Shown: piece after piece, positions 25,378 to 33,431 of the stretch
Numbering within the stretch: the first letter of the stretch is position 1
Layout: each line of letters starts with the position of its first letter
Assembly (NCBI GenBank): GCA_944323365.1
Contig: CALUSG010000047.1
Span: 1 to 38,991, forward strand
Source: Candidatus Gastranaerophilales bacterium
GTDB lineage: Bacteria > Cyanobacteriota > Vampirovibrionia > Gastranaerophilales > Gastranaerophilaceae
Direction of reading: 5' to 3'
DNA length: 38,991 nt
The notes under the pieces: generated by a model
Seen by the model: only the letters and a program-made list of their open reading frames with translations
Database searches by the model: none
Told to the model about the DNA's origin: nothing
Program-made: the position numbers and the translations under genes

Positions 25378-25554
25378 CTAAGCAAATACATCCAGCTTAT
25401 TTGCTAAAACTTCATTTTGTACTTTCGGAACTAATTCTCCTTTTGCAAAATTTGTTTGAAAATTTTGTGCAAATTCTTTTGCTGGTGCTGCTACAGGTTT
25501 GGCTAATTGTGGCTTACCTATAGATGTTAAAAATCTAATTCCTTGTAATGACAT
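25378..25554 (-). CDS. 58-residue protein of unknown function
   Basis: A short minus-strand gene reading MSLQGIRFLTSIGKPQL at the start and ending in NKLDVFA. An AAGGGG site lies about 10 bases before the ATG. The protein is soluble, with no signal peptide, and is polar and helical. Its C-terminal KLDVF string recurs in the next small gene on the same strand, which hints that both are real and related. I do not recognise a family. An inverted repeat AGCAAATA/TATTTGCT spans its last codons. Confidence 0.5.
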   Translation of the reverse strand: MSLQGIRFLTSIGKPQLAKPVAAPAKEFAQNFQTNFAKGELVPKVQNEVLANKLDVFA

Positions 25555-25622
25555 AACTTAATCCCCTTTATATATTATTAAAGTATAAATGAGATTAAAA
25601 ATTGCCTAATTATTAAGAATTA

Positions 25623-25784
25623 TTACATAAGAAAAAAATTTTTTTGATAATTAAAATCATAAACCGGTTTTGCAGGATTTAATTTTGGTATAAATACATC
25701 CAGCTTTTTCTCTTCTTCTTTTCTAAAACCACATAAACCTATAATGCTGTCGTCGTCTTTGAAAAAATTTTTTATAAATTCCAT
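25623..25784 (-). CDS. 53-residue protein with a KLDVF motif
   Basis: A short minus-strand gene beginning MEFIKNFFKDDDSIIG and ending KPVYDFNYQKNFFLM. AAGGTGG lies in a good position before the ATG. It shares KLDVF with the 58-residue neighbour, and its KPVYDFNYQ resembles KPVYNYYNQ near the end of the membrane protein at 30159-30767. No known family; possibly a small partner or a remnant of such a larger protein. Confidence 0.5.
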   Translation of the reverse strand: MEFIKNFFKDDDSIIGLCGFRKEEEKKLDVFIPKLNPAKPVYDFNYQKNFFLM

Positions 25785-25856
25785 ATATCCACCTTCTTTT
25801 TTTAGTGTATAATGTTATTAATAATCTATTTTAAAAAGTCAAATAAGGAGAAATTT

Positions 25857-26060
25857 ATGGCAGAAAAAGTAACAAAAGAAATGAACATTATGGATATAGT
25901 TCAAGCATATCCCCAAAGCATTGAAGTTTTCCAAAAATATGGATTGGGATGTATAGGCTGTGCAGCTGCAAGATTTGAAAATTTAGAAGCAGGTGCAAAA
26001 GTTCACGGTTTTGATCCTGATGCTATGGTAGCAGATATTAATGCTTTAATAGAAGAATAA
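25857..26060 (+). CDS. DUF1858 domain protein
   Basis: A 67-residue protein that is a single DUF1858 domain, related to the N-terminal part of ScdA-type and hybrid-cluster-associated proteins. It has the pattern MNIMDIVQAYPQSIEVFQKY followed by GLGCIGCAAARFE, where the CxxC pair may bind a metal or act in redox chemistry, as is inferred for the family. The frame is open further upstream, but AAGGAGAA is directly before this ATG. A hairpin follows the stop. Confidence 0.88.
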   Translation: MAEKVTKEMNIMDIVQAYPQSIEVFQKYGLGCIGCAAARFENLEAGAKVHGFDPDAMVADINALIEE

Positions 26061-26080
26061 GAGGTCTATTTGACCTCTTT
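26059..26080. terminator. Short terminator between convergent genes
   Basis: GAGGTC (26061-26066) and GACCTC (26072-26077) form a stem with a five-base loop, followed by TTTATCTATTT on the plus strand. It lies between the DUF1858 stop and the stop of the 651-residue membrane protein and may serve both directions, though the T runs are weak. Confidence 0.6.
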
Positions 26081-28034
26081 ATCTATTTAAGAAACCTGCC
26101 ATTGTCGGTTTACTCGTTACTACTCTTAATGACTCAGGTATTTTTGTTTGTTTAGCCATATTTTTCATTGCTTCTTGTTTTTGTTCTTCAATATGACGTT
26201 TTGTCATTCTTTCACAGTGTTTTGAAATCCAAATCATTAATGCTGGAACAAGTAGAATAGTTGAGATAAATCCGAAGACATTATTATATGTTTTTGCTTT
26301 TTTAACAAGTTTGTTACCGCTATTTGAAAGTTTATCTACAATAGTCTTATAAGATTCTGTATCTTTTGCTTTATCAAAAGCTTTAATAATATCATCCAAC
26401 TTCATGTGTCTTGATGGCTTTTCTCCTAATATTTTAGAGGCTGCTTCTTGAATATCTTTATCTAAAGTCAAGACTTTACCAACATTTCCGCCATTTTTGT
26501 CAATGAACCTGAACATGTCGTTTATTCCGTCTTTATAATTATTTATATCGCTATAATGTGCTATAATTCTATCACTATCTAAAACTTGAACACCGTTATC
26601 AGGATATATATAATGCCAAATTTTCTTAAAGACAGATTCTTTATGATTTTCAGGTTTTATATTCAATGCCAAACCTGAAGTTTTTGCAAAAACGTCAGAA
26701 CATACACGATTAATTGCTTTCGAGCCAAATAATATTGCAAAGAAACTTGTAATATCACGAACTAAAATTTCCTTTCTATCAGTATTACTTTGAGCATGCA
26801 TTAATCTAGGAGGCAAACAAAAACCAAACAATAATGTTAACATTGCAGGCATTGGCATCGTAGCACCATCAAATTCAAAACCGTTTGAAAATTTCTTTAA
26901 TCCCGGATTGTCAGCAACTGTTTTACCGAGTTTGCCAACCATTGAACCCAAACCTGTGAATGATGGTTCATTAGATTTACTTTCTTTTGAATTTACATTA
27001 GATTTAATATCTGTGCTTTCTTGCGGCACACCTAATCCATCAAGTCCCGGGTCACGTCCTTTTGTTACATTATTATATAATTTAGGAATTATTGTATAAA
27101 AACCTAATACAGCTAAAAACATACTCATATTAGACAAAAATCTGGTACCGGCACGTCTTTGGCTAAGATTCTTGACAAATTTAGAGATAACATCAGGTGA
27201 TAACTCTTTTCCACTAGCAACTGTTTTACTAACTTTACGAGTTGCATCATTTGTAAAATCATTCATATGATTAATAAATGATTTAAATGAAGTTCTAATA
27301 GTTTTATCATCTATATTATATTCAGTAACAATTTTATCTCCATGTGCTCCTAAATATTTTTTTCGCAATTTAACAAAGTCTTCCAGCAACTCATGCTTTA
27401 AATCTTGAGCAGAACCTTCAACCTTTTTGCCTTTTAAATGTTTCCAAAAGCCCTTTTTAGGTGCTTTTTCTGCATTAATAAGTCTTTCTGCAAAGTTTTT
27501 AGAAATACTTGTTAATTCTTCACCTTTCAGACCGCCATTCGTTGAGTCGGAAAGCATTTTTTCAAAAACTTTTTCATAAAAATTATTCTTAGTCTTAACT
27601 GTATCTTTCAATATCTCAGAAGGAGTTTCTTGTACAAAATTAGAAAAAGTATTACCAAAACCTTTTATATAATCTATAGGAACATTATTTGCAGTACCGC
27701 CTATTTTTTTAATTCCACTCATCATAATAGCCGGAATAATGAATGCACTCGGACCGCTTAATATTTCTCTTATACCTTCTTTTTTGGCAAAATCCCAATT
27801 CAGCTGACCGGTTTTGTCATGATTTCTATACATACCTGTCAAAACACGTGGACCGGCCATACCCAAAAAATCCTGCATAATAAATGAAGCCATAAATCCG
27901 CCTCGATTCATAGCATCCATAAATGTTATTATAGCATTTTCGCCGCTTCCAAATGAAACCGCTTTATTATTATTTGATTTAACCGTATTGTATTTTTGTT
28001 CCGGTGTTGATATTTGTACTGCTCTTATTGACAC
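26079..28034 (-). CDS. Large membrane protein of a lineage-specific family
   Basis: I do not recognise this 651-residue protein. The N-terminal 30 residues are polar and contain VSFGSGENA. Hydrophobic segments lie around residues 93-106, 300-320, 390-410 and 430-440, with a strong one near the C-terminus (FGFISTILLVPALMIWIS), then a basic-acidic tail. A long charged region of about 180 residues follows the first hydrophobic segment. LNWDFAKKEGIREILSGPS near residue 80, and the final VPAL helix, resemble segments of the smaller membrane proteins at 19454-20155, 29560-30162 and 30159-30767. The start is GTG with AGGGA just before it; an ATG overlapping it is out of frame. It is monocistronic. 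Confidence 0.7.
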   Translation of the reverse strand: MSIRAVQISTPEQKYNTVKSNNNKAVSFGSGENAIITFMDAMNRGGFMASFIMQDFLGMAGPRVLTGMYRNHDKTGQLNWDFAKKEGIREILSGPSAFIIPAIMMSGIKKIGGTANNVPIDYIKGFGNTFSNFVQETPSEILKDTVKTKNNFYEKVFEKMLSDSTNGGLKGEELTSISKNFAERLINAEKAPKKGFWKHLKGKKVEGSAQDLKHELLEDFVKLRKKYLGAHGDKIVTEYNIDDKTIRTSFKSFINHMNDFTNDATRKVSKTVASGKELSPDVISKFVKNLSQRRAGTRFLSNMSMFLAVLGFYTIIPKLYNNVTKGRDPGLDGLGVPQESTDIKSNVNSKESKSNEPSFTGLGSMVGKLGKTVADNPGLKKFSNGFEFDGATMPMPAMLTLLFGFCLPPRLMHAQSNTDRKEILVRDITSFFAILFGSKAINRVCSDVFAKTSGLALNIKPENHKESVFKKIWHYIYPDNGVQVLDSDRIIAHYSDINNYKDGINDMFRFIDKNGGNVGKVLTLDKDIQEAASKILGEKPSRHMKLDDIIKAFDKAKDTESYKTIVDKLSNSGNKLVKKAKTYNNVFGFISTILLVPALMIWISKHCERMTKRHIEEQKQEAMKNMAKQTKIPESLRVVTSKPTMAGFLNR

Positions 28035-28239
28035 ATTTCCCTACTAAATTTTCACTATCTACACATAACTTATTTAAAACCCGTCATACATAAATATTGC
28101 CTATTTTTTCTTTTTAATTAAAAAAAATTAACAAAAGTAAATGTAATTAGTGTATTTATTATACTTAATAAATATTTATTTGCAAGTGAACTACTACATT
28201 TGTAACATTTATTTTACAAAAAAATTATTTTCAAAAAAA

Positions 28240-28268
28240 TTGACAGTGTAAAATGGATTATATAAACT
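28240..28268 (+). promoter_or_regulatory. Promoter of trmFO, leaderless arrangement
   Basis: A consensus TTGACA (28240-28245), 17 bases, TAAACT (28263-28268), and then exactly six bases to the ATG. There is no ribosome binding site. The layout places transcription start at or next to the start codon. Confidence 0.65.
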
Positions 28269-28274
28269 AAAGAT

Positions 28275-29570
28275 ATGGAAGTAACAATAATAGGAGCCGG
28301 CTTAGCCGGTTCGGAAGCAGCATTACAGCTTGCAAAAAGAGATATAAAAGTCAATTTATATGAAATGCGGCCTCTAAAAACAACAGGAGCACATACGGGG
28401 GAAAATTGTGCCGAATTTGTATGTTCAAATAGTTTAGGGTCTGCCGATATAACGAACGCAAGCGGTCTTTTAAAAAGAGAAATGGAATTATTAGACGGCG
28501 AACTTATAAAAACAGCATACGAATGCAGAGTTCCGGCGGGTAGTGCTCTTGCTATAGACAGGAATCTTTTTTCTGAAAAAATAACTGAAAAAATTAAAAC
28601 TAACAAGAATATTACACTCATTCGAGAAGAGATTAATAAAATTCCAAACACACCTGTTATAGTAGCATCAGGGCCACTCACCAGCGAATCTTTAGCGGAA
28701 GATATTAAAAATTTTACAGAAAATGAACATTTGTATTTTTTTGATGCAATTGCTCCTATTATAGAAAAAGACTCAATAGATTTTAATAAAGCATTTTATG
28801 CAAGCCGCTATGATAAAGGTGATGCTGCATATATAAATTGTCCGATGAATAAAGATGAATATACAAATTTCTATAATATATTAATTAATGCCCCAAAAAT
28901 TGAATTAAAAGAATTTGAAAAAAATGCAAAATTTTTTGAAAGTTGTTTACCAATAGAAGTTTTGGCATCAAGAGGGGTTGACACTTTACGATTTGGACCG
29001 ATGAAGCCTGTTGGATTGATTGATAAAAGAACAGGAATAGAAAATTATGCAGTTGTTCAGTTAAGACAAGATAATTCAGCAAAAACTTTATATAACCTTG
29101 TAGGCTTCCAAACTAATTTAAAATGGGGAAGTCAAAAAGAATTGGTTAAATCTATTCCCGGCTTAGAAAACGCTAACATTGTACGATATGGAGTAATGCA
29201 TAGAAATACCTTTATAAATTCTCCTAAAATTCTAAACGCAGCATTACAGACACGCAAACGAGCCGATTTATTTTTTGCCGGACAAATAACAGGTACTGAA
29301 GGTTACACAGAGTCTATTGCGTCAGGTCTTTTAGCTGGAATAAACATGGCAAATTACTTAACAGGAAAAAAGCTTTTAGAGCTACCAAAAGAAACCATGC
29401 TCGGAGCTTTAACTCATTATATAAGTGACTCCGCACATGAAAAATTTCAGCCTATAAATTCAAACTGGGGACTTTTACCACCAATTGATTTACCCAAAAA
29501 AGAAAGAAAAAATAAAAAACTTAAGGCTGAATTAATGGCAAAACGAAGTGAAGAATGTTTTAAGCTTTAG
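28275..29570 (+). CDS. trmFO: Folate/FAD-dependent tRNA (uracil-5-)-methyltransferase TrmFO
   Basis: TrmFO makes the T54 ribothymidine of tRNA using methylene-tetrahydrofolate and FADH2. The 431-residue protein has the FAD-binding IIGAGLAGSEAA at the N-terminus and YEMRP. The conserved FVCSNSLGS carries the nucleotide-binding cysteine C50. C189 lies in INCPMNKDEY, and RPVG-like FGPMKPVGL and GTEGYTESIASGLLAG motifs follow. It is full length. The gene lacks a Shine-Dalgarno sequence and has a promoter six bases upstream. Its last 11 bases overlap the end of the convergent membrane-protein gene. Confidence 0.96.
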   Translation: MEVTIIGAGLAGSEAALQLAKRDIKVNLYEMRPLKTTGAHTGENCAEFVCSNSLGSADITNASGLLKREMELLDGELIKTAYECRVPAGSALAIDRNLFSEKITEKIKTNKNITLIREEINKIPNTPVIVASGPLTSESLAEDIKNFTENEHLYFFDAIAPIIEKDSIDFNKAFYASRYDKGDAAYINCPMNKDEYTNFYNILINAPKIELKEFEKNAKFFESCLPIEVLASRGVDTLRFGPMKPVGLIDKRTGIENYAVVQLRQDNSAKTLYNLVGFQTNLKWGSQKELVKSIPGLENANIVRYGVMHRNTFINSPKILNAALQTRKRADLFFAGQITGTEGYTESIASGLLAGINMANYLTGKKLLELPKETMLGALTHYISDSAHEKFQPINSNWGLLPPIDLPKKERKNKKLKAELMAKRSEECFKL

Positions 29571-30162
29571 TATCAACTTTGTGTTCTTTCTTTTCTAAGC
29601 CCAAAGCTCTTAACATAGGATGGATTGTATAGTGGCTGATTTGAGGTGCTAAAATTGCCAAACCTAAAACTGAGCCTATTAAAGAGCCCAACTCAACAGT
29701 TCCTTTAATTAATGGATATTTTTCAGGCTTATCTTTTGACCATAGTTCTTCACGCAATCCGTCATGTCTAAATTTATTTTTTGCGTAATCTTTAACCATA
29801 TTAGCACGTCTATTTGTTTTATTTTTAGAGGCAAAATTATGGTAATCCAAAAATTCAGAGGCATCTTTAAATTTAGCGAATTCAGGAGAATCTTTAAATA
29901 TCTTTTTTCCTATTGCAAATGCACCTTTTTTAAATACAGGTGTAATCAATGCCAAATAAATTGCAAGACAAGTCGCCTGATATAGGAATTCTTTGGCCGC
30001 AGCGTATTTTTTAGTTGCAGGACTTATATCATTATCTATAAGAATAAAGCCCGGTCTGCCTATAGATTTCAAAGTAGTTTCAATAGAAACAGAGGCTGTC
30101 GTATTTTGAGCAATATTCGCCAATGTAGAATTAGATAAACCATTTGCTATTGCACTTATCAT
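29560..30162 (-). CDS. Membrane protein, second gene of a tandem related pair
   Basis: A 200-residue protein without a known family. The first part has IGRPGFILID, then the charged segment ATKKYAAAKEFLYQATCLA leading into a hydrophobic helix. A polar middle follows, and hydrophobic segments lie near residues 155-172 with HPMLRALGLEKKEHK at the end. It aligns by eye with the upstream neighbour at 30159-30767: G-x-x-RP-x-F, TKKY-x-A and a final KKEH. The start overlaps the neighbour's stop (ATGA), so the two form one operon with coupled translation. AGGTGG precedes the ATG. It overlaps convergent trmFO by 11 bases. Confidence 0.68.
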   Translation of the reverse strand: MISAIANGLSNSTLANIAQNTTASVSIETTLKSIGRPGFILIDNDISPATKKYAAAKEFLYQATCLAIYLALITPVFKKGAFAIGKKIFKDSPEFAKFKDASEFLDYHNFASKNKTNRRANMVKDYAKNKFRHDGLREELWSKDKPEKYPLIKGTVELGSLIGSVLGLAILAPQISHYTIHPMLRALGLEKKEHKVDTKA

Positions 30163-30767
30163 ACGCCACCTACTTTCATGCCATATTGCGGCACATTAGA
30201 AAAGCTGCTAAGCCTTTTGTATTCATTATTTTTAGGCAATACTTGATTGTAATAATTATAAACCGGTTTGACATGTTCTTTTTTAGAATTCTTTTTTTGA
30301 AGATGATTCATTAAAGGTCTGATAGCAACAGAACATAATGCCGGAATAACAAATAAAGCCGCACCGCATACGCCTATAAACATCAAATTTTTATTCATTT
30401 TAGGTAAATTATTTTCAGCTAATTCTTTCGCATTTTCATATGCATTCATAACTTTAGAAGTATGAAAACCATTTTTATACTTTTTGTATAATTTTTTATC
30501 CATAAAATTTTTAGGTTTTGCTAACAAATGTGCGAATTTACCTGAAAGTTCACCGCATGCCCAATAAACAGGAATAGCGATAATTTCAGTCAAACCTTCT
30601 CTTATTGCAGTATATTTTTTTGTTTCGGGATTTTCTTTTTTATCCATCATTGTAAAAAGAGGACGGCAAATCCCTTTGACTGTTGCAATAGCCATTACTA
30701 CATAAGTAGGCTTGTTATTATTACCTAATTTATTACATATAGTTTTTAATGAATTTGTAATTCCCAT
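30159..30767 (-). CDS. Membrane protein, first gene of a tandem related pair
   Basis: A 202-residue protein of the same kind as its downstream partner. It has ICRPLFTMMD, the charged segment ETKKYTAIREGLTEIIAIP, hydrophobic helices around residues 58-75 and 125-150 (FIGVCGAALFVIPALCS), and a basic tail with KKEHVKPVYNYYNQ. No signal peptide or known domain is seen. The start has only a weak ribosome site (TTGAG), so initiation is less certain than for its partner. It is divergent from the sigma-factor operon across about 146 bases. A role in membrane organisation is possible but unproven. Confidence 0.66.
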   Translation of the reverse strand: MGITNSLKTICNKLGNNNKPTYVVMAIATVKGICRPLFTMMDKKENPETKKYTAIREGLTEIIAIPVYWACGELSGKFAHLLAKPKNFMDKKLYKKYKNGFHTSKVMNAYENAKELAENNLPKMNKNLMFIGVCGAALFVIPALCSVAIRPLMNHLQKKNSKKEHVKPVYNYYNQVLPKNNEYKRLSSFSNVPQYGMKVGGV

Positions 30768-30865
30768 CTCAAGTTATCTTAAGTCCGTAAATTTAAAAAT
30801 TTGTTATTATGAAAAAATAATATTACAATAATTTTACAAAAACAAGTAAATGATATATAATAAAA

Positions 30866-30891
30866 TGAACTTTTTAAATTTCAATCTCGTT
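30866..30891 (+). promoter_or_regulatory. Candidate ECF-sigma promoter of the sigma operon
   Basis: TGAACT (30866-30871), 16 bases, CGTT (30888-30891) resembles the two-part AAC...CGT pattern of promoters read by group IV (ECF) sigma factors. It lies before the anti-sigma/sigma operon, as expected for autoregulation. A competing housekeeping reading uses TATAAT-like sequence at about 30854-30860. Confidence 0.45.
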
Positions 30892-30913
30892 ATAAAAGTA
30901 CAGAGGTTAAAAC

Positions 30914-31252
30914 ATGAAATGTACAAAATACGAAGCTCTTTTTACATTTGCAGATGAAAAAACATTCACTGAACATTTAAAAACATGCCCTGATTGTCAA
31001 GCAGAACATGCGAAAATGGAAAAAGTTTCAGAATTAATACAAGAAGTCAGACCGCATTTTTTAAAACGTAAAAAGACAGCAGCAAAATTAAAAATAGCAT
31101 GTGCAGTTTTTGCAATGTGTTTAAGTGCGACAACGCTCGGTATAATCAATTTAAATACTGACATTTCAGACACTATTAAATACGGCACAACACTAACTGC
31201 AGAAGACTTAGGATTACCGGTTGATTCATACGGGTTTATATTGGTAGAGTAG
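30914..31252 (+). CDS. Anti-sigma factor with a zinc-binding ZAS motif
   Basis: A 112-residue membrane protein with the anti-sigma zinc motif HLKTCPDC (H-x3-C-x2-C) at about residues 24-31. It has one membrane helix (about 56-76) and a short outside domain of about 35 residues. Such proteins hold an ECF sigma factor at the membrane until a stress signal releases it. The sigma gene starts at the base after its stop, so the two are translated together. Here the anti-sigma gene comes first, the reverse of the usual order. GAGG precedes the ATG. The small outside domain suggests the signal may come through another envelope protein. Confidence 0.85.
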   Translation: MKCTKYEALFTFADEKTFTEHLKTCPDCQAEHAKMEKVSELIQEVRPHFLKRKKTAAKLKIACAVFAMCLSATTLGIINLNTDISDTIKYGTTLTAEDLGLPVDSYGFILVE

Positions 31253-31750
31253 ATGAACTTTAATGAAATAGTTAAAAAAAATCAAGAAAATGTAAAAAAT
31301 ATAATCAGATTGATTACAAAAGAAACGAATGAAGATCTTGAACAAGAGGTCTATATAAAAGCATGGAAAAATTCATCAAAATATAAAGAACAAGGCAACT
31401 TTAAGAGTTGGATAAATACCATCGCAAAAAATGTTTCAAAAGACTATCTCAAATCTTCTTATAAAAAACACCAAACAAATTCGACTTCAGATGAAATCGT
31501 CTTAAATACAATAAAAGATTCAAAACAAGCACCTGAATTAAAACTTGTACAGAATGAAAGACAAATACAAATAATAAACGCAATAAATTCATTAAAGCCA
31601 AAGTTCAAAGAAGTTATAATGCTTTGTGAAATTCAAGGATACAGCTATGAGGATTGTGCACAAGAACTAAAGTGTCCTCTTGGGACTGTAAAATCAAGGA
31701 TTTACAATGCAAAAAAAGAACTGGCACAAAAGTTAGAACATTTAATTTAA
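31253..31750 (+). CDS. ECF-type RNA polymerase sigma factor
   Basis: A 165-residue sigma-70 family protein with only regions 2 and 4, as in extracytoplasmic-function (ECF) factors. Region 2 includes NEDLEQEVYIKAWKNSSKY and the DNA-melting FKSWINTIAKNVSKDYL. Region 4 includes the helix-turn-helix YSYEDCAQELKCPLGTVKSR. It starts directly after the anti-sigma stop with no gap, and translation is probably coupled. The Spy-like gene follows after 14 bases. It is likely the activator of this operon and of other envelope-stress genes. Confidence 0.94.
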   Translation: MNFNEIVKKNQENVKNIIRLITKETNEDLEQEVYIKAWKNSSKYKEQGNFKSWINTIAKNVSKDYLKSSYKKHQTNSTSDEIVLNTIKDSKQAPELKLVQNERQIQIINAINSLKPKFKEVIMLCEIQGYSYEDCAQELKCPLGTVKSRIYNAKKELAQKLEHLI

Positions 31751-31764
31751 GAAAGGATGTATTA

Positions 31765-32343
31765 ATGAAAAAAACATTGATTTTAGCAAGCTTAATAGCA
31801 TTTTCACTTACACCGGTATTAGCCGAAGAGGCTACAACAACTGTTACAGAACAACAGCCGGCGGCTGAAGTACAAAAGGTTCAAAAAAAAGATAAACATG
31901 CTCAAAAAATTATGAAAAAAGATCAATTTGAAGCACGTTTAAAACTTACTGATGAACAAAAAGCTAAAGCTAAAGAACTTCGCATGAAAAATCGTGAAGA
32001 AATGAAACCTATAATCGAACAAATAAAAGCTAAGCATCAAGAAGCAGAGGCTATAAAACGTTCAAGAATGGCTGTTGAAATGCAACAGGAAAAATTAAAT
32101 CAAATACGTGCAGAATTAAAAGATTTACAAAAACAAGCACACGAGCTTCGTATGAAAAACATGCAGGATTTTGAATCTATACTTACCAAAAAACAAAAAA
32201 GAGAACTTGAAAAAATGAAAAAAGAAGGCAGGGAACAGTTTGAAAAAAATCATAAACGTCCGGGTAAAGAATTCAGACCTCCAATGGGACCTGGCCCGCA
32301 AATACCAAATCAACGTCCTGTTGAGCAGCCTGCTGAAAAATAA
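31765..32343 (+). CDS. Spy/CpxP-like exported helical protein
   Basis: A 192-residue exported protein: a signal peptide (MKKTLILASLIAFSLTPVLA), then a highly charged, helical body. Two LTxxQ-type motifs of the Spy/CpxP family are present (LTDEQKAKAKELR near residue 65 and LTKKQKRELEKMK near residue 140), and the tail is proline-rich. Spy and CpxP are small chaperones or stress sensors of the Gram-negative envelope. The frame is open upstream, but the AAAGGA site and signal peptide fix this start. As the third gene of the sigma operon it may be a stress effector, a feedback inhibitor or a sensor for the anti-sigma factor. A strong terminator follows. Confidence 0.82.
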   Translation: MKKTLILASLIAFSLTPVLAEEATTTVTEQQPAAEVQKVQKKDKHAQKIMKKDQFEARLKLTDEQKAKAKELRMKNREEMKPIIEQIKAKHQEAEAIKRSRMAVEMQQEKLNQIRAELKDLQKQAHELRMKNMQDFESILTKKQKRELEKMKKEGREQFEKNHKRPGKEFRPPMGPGPQIPNQRPVEQPAEK

Positions 32344-32352
32344 TTAACACAT

Positions 32353-32378
32353 AAAAAGCCGGTAATTACCGGCTTTTT
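32353..32378 (+). terminator. Intrinsic terminator of the sigma operon
   Basis: A near-perfect palindrome, AAAAAGCCGGTAATTACCGG with CTTTTT after it, makes a GC-rich stem and a T run immediately after the Spy-like gene. The hydE promoter begins six bases later. Confidence 0.92.
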
Positions 32379-32383
32379 TATTA

Positions 32384-32389
32384 TATAAT
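32384..32389 (+). promoter_or_regulatory. -10 element of hydE, leaderless arrangement
   Basis: TATAAT ends exactly six bases before the hydE ATG, directly downstream of the terminator's T run. There is no ribosome binding site, and the -35 region would overlap the terminator stem. Confidence 0.6.
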
Positions 32390-32395
32390 TTAATT

Positions 32396-33394
32396 ATGAA
32401 CAAAATCATAAAAAAAGCTTTACAACTGCATGAATTAACAAAAAGTGAAATTATAGAGCTGCTAAAAAATGACTTGTTAAAAAATGAACTTTTTCTAGCT
32501 GCAGATAAAACACGAAAAAAATATGTTGGGGACGAAATTCATTTAAGAGGGTTAATAGAATTTTCGAATATTTGCAGACAAAACTGTTTTTATTGCGGAA
32601 TTAGATATGAAAATAAAAATATTGAGCGTTACAGATTAACACCGGATGAAATAGTACAACAAGCTGACATTGCAGCTCAAGAAGGTTATAGAACTATTGT
32701 GTTGCAATCAGCGGAAGACCTATATTTTACATCGGAAGTTCTAGCTGACGTCATAAAAAAAATTAAAAAAAATGATGTAGCTGTCACCTTAAGTATTGGG
32801 GAACGCAGCTATGAAGAATATAAAATACTGAAAGAGGCCGGTGCAGACAGATTTTTATTGAGAATAGAAACAACTGATAAAGATTTATACAAAAAGCTAC
32901 ATCCTAACATGAGCTTTGAAAATCGCATAACCTGCATAAAAAATTTAAAAGATTTAGGTTATGAAACCGGTACAGGTTGTCTTGTAGGCTTACCCGGACA
33001 AACAATTGAATCGTTGGCGGATGATATATTGTTTTTTAAAGAAGTTAATGCTGACATGATCGGCTTAGGGCCCTTAATTCCACATAAGGATACACCATTA
33101 AAGGATGTTAATCCAAACGGATTTTGGCTTGCTTTAAAGGTAATGGCTATCACAAGACTTTTAATGCCTGATATAAATATTCCGGCAACAACGGCTATGG
33201 AAACTATCCACCCAAACGGACGATTTATTGCTCTACAATGTGGAGCAAATGTGGTTATGCCTAACGTCACGGATGAATATCATAAAAATAAATACGAAAT
33301 TTACCCCGGTAAAAAATCTGTTGATTATACAAAATTAGAAGAAAAATTCAAACAAATAGGCAGAACTATTTCAAAAAATAAAGGTTTTAGATAA
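32396..33394 (+). CDS. hydE: [FeFe]-hydrogenase H-cluster radical SAM maturase HydE
   Basis: HydE is a radical SAM enzyme that helps build the dithiolate-bridged diiron centre of [FeFe]-hydrogenase. The radical SAM cluster motif CRQNCFYCGIR is at about residues 61-71. The HydE-type ERYRLTPDEI, VLQSAEDLYFTSE, RIETTDKDLYKKLHP, GCLVGLPGQT and GPLIPHKDTPL blocks follow. Its 332 residues are close to family length. No hydF, hydG or hydrogenase structural gene is in the window, so the maturation genes are dispersed. It implies anaerobic, hydrogen-producing fermentation. It starts six bases after TATAAT with no ribosome site. Confidence 0.93.
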   Translation: MNKIIKKALQLHELTKSEIIELLKNDLLKNELFLAADKTRKKYVGDEIHLRGLIEFSNICRQNCFYCGIRYENKNIERYRLTPDEIVQQADIAAQEGYRTIVLQSAEDLYFTSEVLADVIKKIKKNDVAVTLSIGERSYEEYKILKEAGADRFLLRIETTDKDLYKKLHPNMSFENRITCIKNLKDLGYETGTGCLVGLPGQTIESLADDILFFKEVNADMIGLGPLIPHKDTPLKDVNPNGFWLALKVMAITRLLMPDINIPATTAMETIHPNGRFIALQCGANVVMPNVTDEYHKNKYEIYPGKKSVDYTKLEEKFKQIGRTISKNKGFR

Positions 33395-33431
33395 TATTAT
33401 AGTAACATTTTAGACTAAGAGGTAATAATTT

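Noticed and set aside
25381-25405. Inverted repeat AGCAAATA/TATTTGCT after the BFN gene
   Set aside because: It lies within the last codons of the 58-residue gene and lacks a T run on either strand, so I do not call it a terminator.
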